A stretch of 64,000 nt of DNA, from the NCBI RefSeq assembly GCF_014841565.1, contig NZ_JACYUD010000002.1, positions 600,628 through 664,627 on the forward strand, written 5' to 3'. The position numbers and the translations under genes are program-made. Numbering within the stretch: position 1 is the stretch's first letter; each line of letters opens with the position of its first letter. This document shows positions 1-9,100 of this stretch, one piece after another. The notes under the pieces were generated by a model. The model did no database searches. It was not told the origin of the DNA and was given only the letters and a program-made list of their open reading frames with translations. Origin of the DNA: Rhizobium sp. CFBP 8762. Its GTDB lineage: Bacteria > Pseudomonadota > Alphaproteobacteria > Rhizobiales > Rhizobiaceae.

Positions 1-809
1 TGCGACGGCAAATCTGCCCGCTGAACGCTGGTTTTCAGAAAAATCTGCCGGTCGCGCCCGGTGCTGATCGCATCCTGCACCAGATTGAGTGCAAAGGAGG
101 AAACGTCGAAGTAGCGCACGTCATTGGCTTGATACAACCGCCGATGCACCGCTGCCAGGGCATCGACGCGTTCCATTGTGGTGCGCAGCGCAGCGCGGGT
201 CGCAGGCTCATCCGCCTCGCGGATTTGTAGCCGGATCAACGAGCCGATAACAGACAGGTTGTTTTTAACCCGGTGATCAACCTCATGCAGCAGCATGGTC
301 TGCGCTTCCAGTGCAGCTTCCAGATCGGCCGTGCGACGGCTGACCTGATGATCAACAATTTCTTTCTGGTTGATCAGTTGTTGCTGCGCTTCTACGCGCT
401 CGCTCACATCCAGTTGCGAAGCAAAGTAAAATTGAATATTGCCATCCCGCCCTTTGACCGGGCTCAGATACAGCGCGTTCCAGAATGTGGTTCCATCTTT
501 GCGGTAATTGAGAAGGTCAACCGCGATATCCGTGCCGTTCTTGACGCACTGGCGAACCTGGTCAACGACCTCCATATTCGTATCCGGCCCCTGTAGAAAA
601 CGACAGTTGCGGCCGAGGCATTCATCAAGACTGTAACCGGTCAGTTCCTGAAACGCTTCGTTGACGAATACAATGGGATTATCGGGCTGGCTGGGATCGG
701 TTATGACCATGGCCATGCGTGTGGCGCGCACGGCCGCAGCAAACGGATCACCCCGGCCATGCTCATATCCAAGCATCTCCGTCAGCTGCCAATCATCCTT
801 CTGCTTCAT
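1..809 (-). CDS. LOV-domain blue-light sensor histidine kinase, HWE/HisKA_2 type (3' end cut off by window)
   Basis: About 269 residues are visible; the ATP-binding domain lies beyond the window edge. Residues about 25-135 form a PAS/LOV domain with the flavin-binding motif GRNCRFLQG, whose Cys69 is the expected photo-adduct cysteine. A short helix follows, then the phospho-acceptor box EVDHRVKNNL with His179, typical of HWE/HisKA_2 kinases such as the Brucella and Rhizobium LOV kinases. The ATG at 809 is chosen because an in-frame stop lies six codons upstream (825-827). The gene is co-oriented with the rkp capsule genes, 107 bp after rkpJ, and has its own EcfG-like promoter. Such kinases usually phosphorylate a response regulator in the general stress pathway; the partner is not visible here. 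Confidence 0.9.
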   Translation of the reverse strand, partial: MKQKDDWQLTEMLGYEHGRGDPFAAAVRATRMAMVITDPSQPDNPIVFVNEAFQELTGYSLDECLGRNCRFLQGPDTNMEVVDQVRQCVKNGTDIAVDLLNYRKDGTTFWNALYLSPVKGRDGNIQFYFASQLDVSERVEAQQQLINQKEIVDHQVSRRTADLEAALEAQTMLLHEVDHRVKNNLSVIGSLIRLQIREADEPATRAALRTTMERVDALAAVHRRLYQANDVRYFDVSSFALNLVQDAISTGRDRQIFLKTSVQRADLPS

Positions 810-848
810 GCGTGCGAAGACCTTTTACTCATTTATCAAGTGAACCCA

Positions 849-873
849 AACGTTAGACCTCTGTCGTTGTTCC
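849..873 (-). promoter_or_regulatory. Putative EcfG (general stress sigma factor) promoter for the LOV kinase
   Basis: Reading leftward, GGAAC (873-869) is followed by a 16-bp spacer and CGTT (852-849), matching the alphaproteobacterial EcfG consensus GGAAC-N16/17-CGTT. It would start transcription near 842, about 33 nt before the kinase ATG. Spacing, orientation and position fit; the assignment is by consensus only. Confidence 0.6.
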
Positions 874-916
874 CTCGCCTACCACCAGAAGTTTTGGTTT
901 CCGTGTGGATAACCCA

Positions 917-2155
917 TCATTTTTTCGGTTGCTTTCGCGGTAGGTCGGCGACATAGCCGCCGGGCTGATTCACAGTGTTTGTATGCAGCCGAAGCGCAAT
1001 ATCGCGCGCGGCGTTCCGCACCCCGTCCCGCGAGTAGAAATTGCCCCGAACATGGATGGATGCAGCAATCAACCGGATGAACGCGGCACACAGGTCCGCA
1101 TCCGGCGGCAGCGGATTTTGCCAGAACTGGTCCAGCGGCTGCTGGTCCGTCAGCCCCGGAACGTCGAACACCGCGCAGCCCAGCACCCGCACCGGCTTGC
1201 CCGCCCGCAGGGCCGTGAGCCCCACGGTGGAATTGACCGTGACCACGCCGCGGCTCACCGCAATCATCGGGTCCAGAGCGCCGCCATCGGCGAAGCGAAC
1301 CCGGGTGGCAATGGCCAGCGCCTGTGCTTTTTCGTGAATATAGGTTTCCCAGTCGAACAGGACAGGATCGAGCGGATGCTGCTTGACGATCAGTATCGCA
1401 TCAGCAGGCGCACTCCGCGCAAAGGATTCCAGCACCAGATCGATAGCAGCCTGTTGATCACCAAAAGGAGAATGCGCGCGAAGCTGGAAATCCGTCTGCA
1501 ATTGCAGCGGATAGAGAAAGGTCGGGGCGGACCGGTCCAATACCACTGTGTGTCTTTTCCGCAAAGCCTTGCGCACCCATCCCGCATACTCCAGCAGCGG
1601 ATGATACAGCCCGTGGAAGCGATAATGCGGATAGGCAAACCACCCCAGCGCAGCAGGCAGGTTATAGGCCAGATCGCTCAGTGCTTCGCGCGTAAAGGTC
1701 TGGATATAGCGCCGGGTGAAGTCCGGCTCCTCCAGATGTTTTGCGGCGGCCAGAATATGATCGGCGTCGGCCGGGAAGTGTGAGTTGGACGACATGCCCG
1801 TGCGCTCCAGCACAATCCAGTCTGGCCGCAGATATCCCATTTCCACCACCGCGATATCGATGTTTCTGCGGGCCGCCGCCGCGCAGGCAACGCGGTGATA
1901 GGGCCGCTCTTCCCCCAGCAGCACCAGATCGGTTACATGGTTCTCGTCCAGAAATCGGTTGATAAAGGCAGGCCAGTCCTTTTGTCTGCCCCGGTAGGCC
2001 ATGCCACCCTTGCGCCGCCAGAACAGTTGATCACCAAGATTGAGGTTTATGCGCAGGCAGGTATTGCCAAGCCGGGCAAGGTTATCGGCAATATCCGAAA
2101 ACAACAGCGACGATGGTCCTTGCAGGAACAGAAAGACGCGACCCTCACCCGGCAT
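917..2155 (-). CDS. rkpJ: RkpJ/KpsS-like capsule polysaccharide (Kdo) transferase
   Basis: A 412-residue protein of the capsule synthesis family that includes KpsS and KpsC. It opens with RVFLFLQGPSS, the family's N-terminal signature, has the conserved IVKQHPLDP segment in the middle, and then NSTVGLTALRAGKPV followed by VFDVPGL, all hallmarks of KpsS-type beta-Kdo transferases. In group 2 capsules KpsS adds the first Kdo to a lysophosphatidylglycerol anchor at the cytoplasmic face. The ATG at 2155 overlaps the end of rkpI by 11 bp, suggesting coupled translation; an ATG at 2179 is the alternative. As last gene of the rkpAGHIJ run it fits Sinorhizobium rkpJ. No KpsC partner is visible in the window. 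Confidence 0.85.
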   Translation of the reverse strand: MPGEGRVFLFLQGPSSLLFSDIADNLARLGNTCLRINLNLGDQLFWRRKGGMAYRGRQKDWPAFINRFLDENHVTDLVLLGEERPYHRVACAAAARRNIDIAVVEMGYLRPDWIVLERTGMSSNSHFPADADHILAAAKHLEEPDFTRRYIQTFTREALSDLAYNLPAALGWFAYPHYRFHGLYHPLLEYAGWVRKALRKRHTVVLDRSAPTFLYPLQLQTDFQLRAHSPFGDQQAAIDLVLESFARSAPADAILIVKQHPLDPVLFDWETYIHEKAQALAIATRVRFADGGALDPMIAVSRGVVTVNSTVGLTALRAGKPVRVLGCAVFDVPGLTDQQPLDQFWQNPLPPDADLCAAFIRLIAASIHVRGNFYSRDGVRNAARDIALRLHTNTVNQPGGYVADLPRKQPKK

Positions 2156-3686
2156 TGGCTGGCTCGATGAAACCGGCATGGCGAAACAGGGAGGAGAGCA
2201 GTTGCCACGGATGCTCGTCCGTTGGTTCGACGGTGTCCGGGTGGCGGGCTGTCCCCAATGGAACAATGAGATAATCGGTACGGGGATCGGTGAACGGATC
2301 GGCAAAGGCTTTGAGCAGCGGTGCGTGGTCACCGTAAAACACCAGCCAGACAGGCCGCTCGAAGGCATCCAGTTCGCTGACCAACCGGCCAAGGGCAGCA
2401 TCGGACCGCTGAAGGATGTCCCTATAGATATCCACTGGATCGGTGAGTCCAGGGCGTCGCTCCGCCTCCCATGGTCCGTGGTTTTCCATGGATGCCGCGA
2501 AAATGACGGCGGGTTGATCGTCGGTCTGGTGTCTTGCGAGGTCCAGCACGGTGTCAGTCAGGGTTGCGTCATCAACGTAGAGACCGTCGCGTGTCTCGTC
2601 GTGGGCGAAAGCATCAAGCATACGGACATGTGCAAAGCCAAGCTGTGGCATGGCCTTGTGGCGCATGAAAAAAGTCGCCTCGTATGGATGCACGAAATGC
2701 GTATCCCAACCGGCCTTTTGCAGTTTGGTTGGCCATGCAACGGCAGAGTAATGCCCCGCGCGCAGATAGGGATATCCGGCATCTGCATGGGTTTGGTCCG
2801 GGGACAGGCCGGTCAGCACGGCAAATTCCGTGCGCAACGTATAGCCGCCTTCAAAGATATTGGTCAGCCGTCCCCACTGCGCCGCTCGGCGGCGCAGAGA
2901 GTCGATGGTGGGCAGGTTCAGGTGAACGCCGAAATGACGCAAATCGATAAAGGATTCCGATTGCCAGATGATGACCAGCGGTGCTCTTTGGCTTGCGTCC
3001 ACTCGAAAAACGTCTTGAGGAACGCTGAGACTGTCCCGAACACGATCGTCGCGGCCATTTCCAAGCCAAACCAGAAAATGGTAGACGACGGACGCGAAGG
3101 TACCGAACCGCTGCGTGTTGGCCAGCACATCCAGAGAGCCGAGCAACCGTTCCGCGCTGCGGGAAAGGGCTTTGGCATAGGGCGGGTAAAACAGCGCGAG
3201 CCATGGCACCCCCGCCACCAGCACAACAAGAGCGACAGCGAGTCCACGTCCGTGGATCGGGGCTACGTGCGGCTCAAACACCATGAACAGCGCGCTTGCA
3301 CCGAAAACATAGGTGAGTGCCACGGCCCAGAACAGAAGGTTGAGCCGGGTGGCGTAGAAGAGGGTCTTATGTTTGAAAACATCCAGCACCAGCGCGATAT
3401 CCGAAAAGACCAGCGGTTCCCGGATAAACTCGTATTTCGCACGCGAGATGCCTGTGAAGATCACAAAAAAGCTGATCGTTCCAGCCGCTGCATAGATCGG
3501 ACGCCAGGAAAAGGAGAAGAATAACAGGAAGACGAGCGCGATGATCGGCAACCGCGCCAGCGTGTCGGTGATCGTGCGTTTTTGGGTCCGATTGCGTCGG
3601 TTGGCGGGCAAGGCAAAGGAGTCTGTGACAAATACGATGAGCGCGGCAACGGCGTAGCAGCAGAGGGTGAGAAGAACCGGGGTCAT
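2145..3686 (-). CDS. rkpI: RkpI, membrane-anchored LTA-synthase/sulfatase-like phosphotransferase
   Basis: A 513-residue protein. The first 170 residues contain about four hydrophobic membrane segments; the rest is an alkaline-phosphatase-superfamily domain facing the periplasm. Visible motifs are QSESF (Glu244), GGYTLRTEF (Thr283 as likely nucleophile, as in lipoteichoic acid synthase), MENHGPW and YGDHAPLL near the C-terminus, so the metal site looks complete. LtaS-type enzymes transfer glycerophosphate or phosphoethanolamine from phospholipids; the actual substrate here is unknown. The ATG at 3686 begins the first membrane segment; a longer frame would start with TTG inside the palindromic repeat and is unlikely. 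It is the rkpI position of the rhizobial rkp order. Confidence 0.8.
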   Translation of the reverse strand: MTPVLLTLCCYAVAALIVFVTDSFALPANRRNRTQKRTITDTLARLPIIALVFLLFFSFSWRPIYAAAGTISFFVIFTGISRAKYEFIREPLVFSDIALVLDVFKHKTLFYATRLNLLFWAVALTYVFGASALFMVFEPHVAPIHGRGLAVALVVLVAGVPWLALFYPPYAKALSRSAERLLGSLDVLANTQRFGTFASVVYHFLVWLGNGRDDRVRDSLSVPQDVFRVDASQRAPLVIIWQSESFIDLRHFGVHLNLPTIDSLRRRAAQWGRLTNIFEGGYTLRTEFAVLTGLSPDQTHADAGYPYLRAGHYSAVAWPTKLQKAGWDTHFVHPYEATFFMRHKAMPQLGFAHVRMLDAFAHDETRDGLYVDDATLTDTVLDLARHQTDDQPAVIFAASMENHGPWEAERRPGLTDPVDIYRDILQRSDAALGRLVSELDAFERPVWLVFYGDHAPLLKAFADPFTDPRTDYLIVPLGTARHPDTVEPTDEHPWQLLSSLFRHAGFIEPANAG

Positions 3687-3720
3687 GGCCGCGCGTGTCC
3701 GGTTGGGTGGGGAGAGTGTT

Positions 3721-3932
3721 CCCGTGTCGGTGGATTCCTGTGACAAGCACAGGAATGAGGGGGGAGAGATGGAGGGGCGGCAGGGAGAGTTCTGCGTTTG
3801 CCTATGGTCTTGGGTACAGGGCGGAATTTTCCGCCGACCTGACGGTTTCCTGCACCACGAATCTCCAAGACAAAGCCACCACCCCCTCCTCCCTCATTCC
3901 TGTGCTTGTCACAGGAATCCACCCACACGGGG
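3721..3932. repeat. MITE-like element: two inverted copies of a hairpin repeat
   Basis: Two arms of about 47 bp (3721-3767 and about 3884-3932) are inverted copies of each other with only a few differences. Each arm contains its own hairpin: ATTCCTGTG (3734-3742), a 5-nt loop, then CACAGGAAT (3748-3756) in the left arm. The roughly 115-bp core also carries a small palindrome (GGCGGAA / TTCCGCC, 3820-3835). The element sits between rkpH and rkpI inside an otherwise contiguous gene run. No protein is encoded; mobility is inferred from structure. Confidence 0.85.
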
Positions 3933-3945
3933 CCACGCGCCACCA

Positions 3946-4761
3946 TCAAAGGGGCCTCCTCGCCAGCAGGCGGCGGTTGTAGAGCCAATACAGGACCGGT
4001 TTGACCAGTGAACCGAAATATCCGAGCGCCGTCAGCGATACCCCGCAGAACACGGCAAATTCACCTCGCTCCAACCCTCGTGCCGCCCGCCGGGCTACAG
4101 CGTCCGCCGTCCACACCCGCGCCGCACCCATCAGCATTTCGGCCTCCACGGGACGTTTCAGCCGTTCAGCAGTCAGTTGTGGCGTATCCGTATCAGGTGG
4201 ACAACAGATGGAAATACCCACACCCGCAGGGCGTGCTTCCGTCGCCAGGGCCTCGGCAAAGCCGTGGAGGGCCGCTTTCGAGGCGCAATAGGCGCTGTAG
4301 CTGTGGATGCCGATCAAGGCCGCCCCGGAGGAAATCATCAGGATATGGCCTGCGCGCCGCGCCTTCATAGCCGGATAAACCGCCCGCACCGCATAAACAG
4401 TGCCGGAAAAATTAGTTTGCATCTGGCTGTCGAAATCTGCGCTCGATTGCGTCTCGAACGCTGCCGGTTCCACCAGCCCTGCGGAGGTGATCAGCAGATC
4501 ACACGGCCCAAACCGTACCTGTGCTTCGGTAATTGCCGTTGCCACAGCTGCCTCATCCGTTACATCCGCAGCCTCGATGGCGGTATTGACGACACCCGAG
4601 GCAACCAGCCGTTCAGCGGCCTGTGCAAGACGTTCAGGAGAGCGGGCAATCAGGGTGATGCGGGCGCCCTGCTGCCCGTACAACGCTGCCAGAGCCAGCC
4701 CGATCCCACTGGAACCGCCGGTAATGATGACATGCCGAGGCGTGTTCGTGAGCGTGTGCAC
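3946..4761 (-). CDS. rkpH: RkpH, short-chain dehydrogenase resembling 3-ketosphinganine reductase
   Basis: A 271-residue classical SDR with the Rossmann motif GGSSGIG near the N-terminus, the strand-4 motif TSAGL, the catalytic serine in MISSGAAL and YCASK as the Tyr-x3-Lys pair. The C-terminal GYFGSLVKPVLYWLY is hydrophobic and may attach it to the membrane, as in 3-ketodihydrosphingosine reductases. The GTG at 4761 is preferred: GAGG lies 5 nt upstream, overlapping the rkpG stop codon, which suggests translational coupling. An ATG at 4794 inside rkpG is the alternative. In context it should reduce a 3-keto lipid made by RkpA and RkpG; that substrate is an inference. Confidence 0.82.
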   Translation of the reverse strand: MHTLTNTPRHVIITGGSSGIGLALAALYGQQGARITLIARSPERLAQAAERLVASGVVNTAIEAADVTDEAAVATAITEAQVRFGPCDLLITSAGLVEPAAFETQSSADFDSQMQTNFSGTVYAVRAVYPAMKARRAGHILMISSGAALIGIHSYSAYCASKAALHGFAEALATEARPAGVGISICCPPDTDTPQLTAERLKRPVEAEMLMGAARVWTADAVARRAARGLERGEFAVFCGVSLTALGYFGSLVKPVLYWLYNRRLLARRPL

Positions 4762-4768
4762 GTGCTCC

Positions 4769-6139
4769 TCAAAGCTGTTGCAGGCTGGCGGCAATCTCGA
4801 TGAGATCCTGTGCCTTGGGGCCGAAATTCTGCTCCCGCAACCGGGCCAGTGCTGCCGCCGTCAAGCGCACGGTTTCGTGGATTTGGTCCTGCGTATGCGC
4901 GCTGGTGATGAAGAACCGCAGCCGCGCCATGCCCTCCGGCACCGCCGGGTAGATGATTGGCATGGCATTGACGCCTTGGGCCAGAAGTTCATTGGAAAGC
5001 TGCACCGCGCGCATGGAATCGCCCACCAGCACCGGCACCACCGACAGCCCTTCACTCAAGCCCGTATCCAGCCCTGCCGCCTCCGCCGTCTGCTTGAACA
5101 GGCGTCCATTGGCCTTCAGCGCGGCTACGCGCTCCGGCTCGCGTTTCAGCACGGCAAGGCTGGCAATGGCGGCACCTGCCAGCACCGGGGCCAGCCCCAC
5201 GCTGTAGACGAAGCCTCCGGCTCTGGCCTTCATTAGCGTAACCAGCGCCTCGCTTCCCGCGATATAGCCGCCGCAACTCGATGTGGTCTTGGACAGTGTG
5301 CCCATCCAGATGTCCACATCGGTGGCATCAACGCCGAAATGCTCAAACGTGCCGCGCCCGGTTTCTCCAAGCACGCCTAGCGCATGGGCCTCATCCACCA
5401 TCAACCAGAAACCGTAGCTTTTCTTCAGGGCGATAATGTCGGGCAGCGGGGTAACGTCGCCGTCCATGGAATACACGCCCTCGACGATCACCAGAATATT
5501 GCGGAACTGCCCGCTTTGCGTGTTGAGAATATGCTCCAGATCGGCCACGTCATTATGGCGAAACGAACGCCGTGCTGCACCGGAAAGACCAATGCCCGCC
5601 AGCGCACTGTTGTGGATGAACTCGTCGTGGATGACGAGATCGGGAGCGGCCACCAGACAACTGATTGCGGCGACATTCGTCAGATACCCACTAACGAAAC
5701 ACACGGCTTCGTCCACGCCGTAAAGCCCGGCAAGTGCCCGTTCCAGTTCCGCGTGGAGGGGCCGCTCGCCCGCCACCAACCGGCTGGCGGATGCCGACAT
5801 CCCATAGCGCGCCATCGCGTCGCTTGCCGCCGCCAGCACCTCGCCGTGGTGGTTGAGGTCGAGATAATCATAGGAGGAGAAATTGATCAGCGGCTGGCCG
5901 TTGATTACGGTCGTGGCGCCCGCGCCGACATCATGGGCACGGTAGAAGGGATTCTCGATGCCGAAATGCTCGCCCGCCAATTGCTGCACCATGACTTTTT
6001 TATAGTCCGGCAGGTCTGCAAAGCCCATCTGTGTGCGCACGGGCCGCGTGGTCGTCTGCACGCGTTCCATATCGTTTGTGCGCGCATCGCGGTTGATGGT
6101 GCGCATACGGGCAAGCAGGGCTTCGCGCGCGCCGGTCAT
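4769..6139 (-). CDS. rkpG: RkpG, PLP-dependent alpha-oxoamine synthase family acyltransferase
   Basis: A 456-residue fold-type I PLP enzyme related to 8-amino-7-oxononanoate synthase and serine palmitoyltransferase. Key residues are present: DEFIHNSALAGI (His176), VDEAHALGVLGETGRG (Asp249 and His252) and GTLSKTTSSCGGY, where Lys284 should form the PLP aldimine. These enzymes condense an amino acid with an acyl thioester and release CO2, giving a 2-amino-3-ketone. The ATG overlaps the rkpA stop as ATGA, so the polyketide synthase and this enzyme are translationally coupled. RkpA lacks a thioesterase, so RkpG is the obvious candidate to offload its chain (inference). Confidence 0.85.
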   Translation of the reverse strand: MTGAREALLARMRTINRDARTNDMERVQTTTRPVRTQMGFADLPDYKKVMVQQLAGEHFGIENPFYRAHDVGAGATTVINGQPLINFSSYDYLDLNHHGEVLAAASDAMARYGMSASASRLVAGERPLHAELERALAGLYGVDEAVCFVSGYLTNVAAISCLVAAPDLVIHDEFIHNSALAGIGLSGAARRSFRHNDVADLEHILNTQSGQFRNILVIVEGVYSMDGDVTPLPDIIALKKSYGFWLMVDEAHALGVLGETGRGTFEHFGVDATDVDIWMGTLSKTTSSCGGYIAGSEALVTLMKARAGGFVYSVGLAPVLAGAAIASLAVLKREPERVAALKANGRLFKQTAEAAGLDTGLSEGLSVVPVLVGDSMRAVQLSNELLAQGVNAMPIIYPAVPEGMARLRFFITSAHTQDQIHETVRLTAAALARLREQNFGPKAQDLIEIAASLQQL

Positions 6140-9100
6140 GCCGCACCCACCTGACGCACATCGGTATCGACATGCTGACGCGCCATATCCTGAATCAGCC
6201 GGTCTTCATCCCGCGCTGGCGAATCCTCATCACCTTCACGGCTGGCAACCCGGTCGTAAAGCTTACGCACCAGATCGGTTACCGTGGTACTATCGCCAAT
6301 GCCGCTCAGCGGCAGTTCGATGCCGGTGGTTTTCTGAAAGTTCATGTTCAGCTCCACCGCCATCAGGCTGTCGAGGCCGATATCCTTCAGCACCTTGGCG
6401 GGCGTTATGCTTTCGCGCGAAACGCGCAAAATTCCGGCAATTTCACCGGCAACCAGGTTAAACAGAACGGTTTCTGCCTCCTGCTGGGATTTGCCCGCAA
6501 TCATGGCCGCCACGTCGATGGCACCGTCAACACCCGCCACATCACGGGCACCGCGCAGCATCACCTCAAACAACGGGCTGCCCACCACCGGGAGTGCGCG
6601 CGCGGCGTTCCAGTCGAGTTCCGAAATCATCACCACGCCATCTTCCGCGTCACGGCCCTCTTCCACGTCATGGGAGGTGGCTCGCATGGTGGCTTCCACC
6701 ATATTGAGCGCTGTGCGGGCCGTCAGCGCCAGCTTACCGATCTTCTTGGCCAGCACATCACCCACCTGCGCATTGGCGGCGAGATAGCCCCTGTCCGCAA
6801 TGGCACCGAAGCCAATGGCCAAGGCTGGCAAGCCTTCTGCCCGCCGGGCCCGCGCCAGTCCTTCCAGATAGCCGTTGGCGGCCACGTAATTGGCCTGTCC
6901 GGGATTTCCGATGAGTGTCGTGGCCGACGAAAACAGGATGAAGTTGTCAAGGTTATCGTTGCGCGTCAATTGATCCAGCCACGTCGCTCCGCTTGCCTTG
7001 ACGGCGATGACGGCGCGGTTGCGCTCGCGGGTGAGGTTGCGCAGCAAAGCATCATCCAGAACCATGGCAGCGTGGATAATCGTTTTCAGTGGCCCGATGG
7101 CCCGCAAGCGCGTGAGAAGCGCTGCGACCTCCGCCTCCACGGTCACGTCCACCGCGTCGATGACGGTGTTAACGCCAAGGCGCTTCCATTTGTCGATCAC
7201 TGCTTGCGTTTCGGCATCCGCAACGCCCCGGCGCGAGCAGAGCGCTATGGTGCGCGCGCCTTTTTCAACCAGCCATTCCGCACTGGCAAGGCCGAAGCCG
7301 CCGATACCGCCTACCACGAGGTGCACACCGTCGGGATCGACACGGAACTGTCCTTGGGACGCTTTGGCAATCCTATCTTTGCCCGCAACTGGCGGCAGCA
7401 CGACGATTTTGCCGATATGCCCCGCATTCTGCATCAGCCGGAAAGCATCGGCAATTTCATCATGGGCGAAGGCACGTGTTGGCAGCGGGTGATAGGCCCC
7501 TTGCGCGAACAAGGCGCCAATGTCGGCAAACAATTGCCGCGTCAACTCCGGCTCGCACACCATCAACTGGTCGGCATCGATGCCGAAATAGCTGATATTG
7601 CGCCGGAAGGGTCTGAGCCCGATTTTGCTATCGGCATAGAAATCGCGCTTGCCGAGTTCCAGAAACCGCCCGAAGGGTTTGACCAGCGACAGGCTCTGTT
7701 CCATCGCCTCGCCAAACAGCGAGTTCAGCACGAGATCAACACCCGCGCCGCCTGTCACCGCCTTCACATCCTGCACGAAGGAGAGGCTGCGGGAGTTGAA
7801 GACGTGATCAGCCCCAAGCATGTCAAGAAAGTGCCGCTTCTCCGGCGAGCCTGCGGTGGCAATCACCGTTGCGCCTTTGTGTTTGGCCACCTGCAATGCA
7901 GCAAGCCCCACACCGCCCGCAGCGCCATGGATCAGCACCGTATTACCGGGGCGGATGCGCCCCAGTTCCACCAGCGCATAATAGGCGGTGAGGAACGCAA
8001 CCGGCAGCGATGCGGCTGCGACGGTATCGACCGCATCATCCAGCTTGACCACGCCCGCACGGTTGACAACCGCGTGGGTGGAAAAGGCCGATGCGCCAAT
8101 GGCCATCACCCGGTCGCCGATTTTCAAATCCCGCACAGCGGAGCAGACACCGGACACGACGCCGGAAAACTCCATGCCGATGGTGGCACCGGCAAAACCG
8201 TCTTCCAGCGCTTCTTCCGGCAGCAGGCCCATGGCCCACATCACATCCCGGAAGTTCAGCCCCGTTGCAGCCACCTTGATGGCCACCTCGTTCTCACCCG
8301 CGACTGGCAGCGCACACGCCTGCCAGACGATGCTGGAAACCTGCGCGCTGGCCGTCTGGGCAATGGTGGCTGCCGCAAAGTCGCTGGTGGTGGTGGCCTG
8401 ACCTGAGGCGGAGCCGGACACGGCGCGCACTTCCCGGCCCGCACCGGTGTGGGCGTCAAACACCCATTCGCGATTTTGCGTGTCTGCTGACAGAACCGTC
8501 CGGGCAATATCAATGGCGTGTTGTGCATCATCGACATTGGTGTCGATGCTCGTTACCGTCAGGCCATCCACTTCATTTTGCAGCACGCGCAGAAACGTCC
8601 ATAGCCCGGAATGGGTGGCAGAGGGCGTTTGTGTGGACGCCAACGGGGCACCGCCCGCAAGCAACGCGGCCAGTTGCACAGGCGGCAGCTTGGCTTCAAG
8701 CGCGGTTTCCCGCAGCGCCTCAGCCAGCGCACTGAAAATCTGCACATGGTTCTGAAGAGCAAGCGAGGGGTCCTGCGCATCCTCGGTTTGTGATGGCAGA
8801 TAGACCAGCCGCAGGGTTTGCGTTGGGTCTGACAGCAAGGCAGCAAAAGCGGATTTCATTCCCTCGAAATCGGTTGCTTCGGGCAGGCTGACCGGCACGA
8901 TATCGTCAGCTTGCGGTAAGAGCATGTTGCCATTACTGATCACATGCACGGTATCGCGGTGGGTTTCCACCGCCGTCAGCAGGGCCGATTTGCTGCGCAT
9001 TTCCAGCGCAATGATGCGGCCGCAGGCGGTTTCCACCTCATCGACGGTGAAATCTGTCAGGCCCAGACCCGACAATCCCTCCTGCCATTGCGCGTGTGTT

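Noticed and set aside
2040-3524. 494-codon plus-strand frame opposite rkpI and rkpJ
   Set aside because: Shadow of two well-supported genes on the other strand, with no recognisable motif.
3687-3746. Upstream extension of rkpI to a TTG within the palindromic repeat
   Set aside because: The added residues come from the repeat and do not extend the membrane domain; the ATG at 3686 begins the first hydrophobic helix.
6172-8406. Long open frame (744 codons) on the plus strand opposite rkpA
   Set aside because: It is an antisense shadow of GC-rich rkpA codons. The protein is rich in His, Arg, Gln and Gly, has no domain and no promoter, while the opposite strand encodes clear ER and KR domains.
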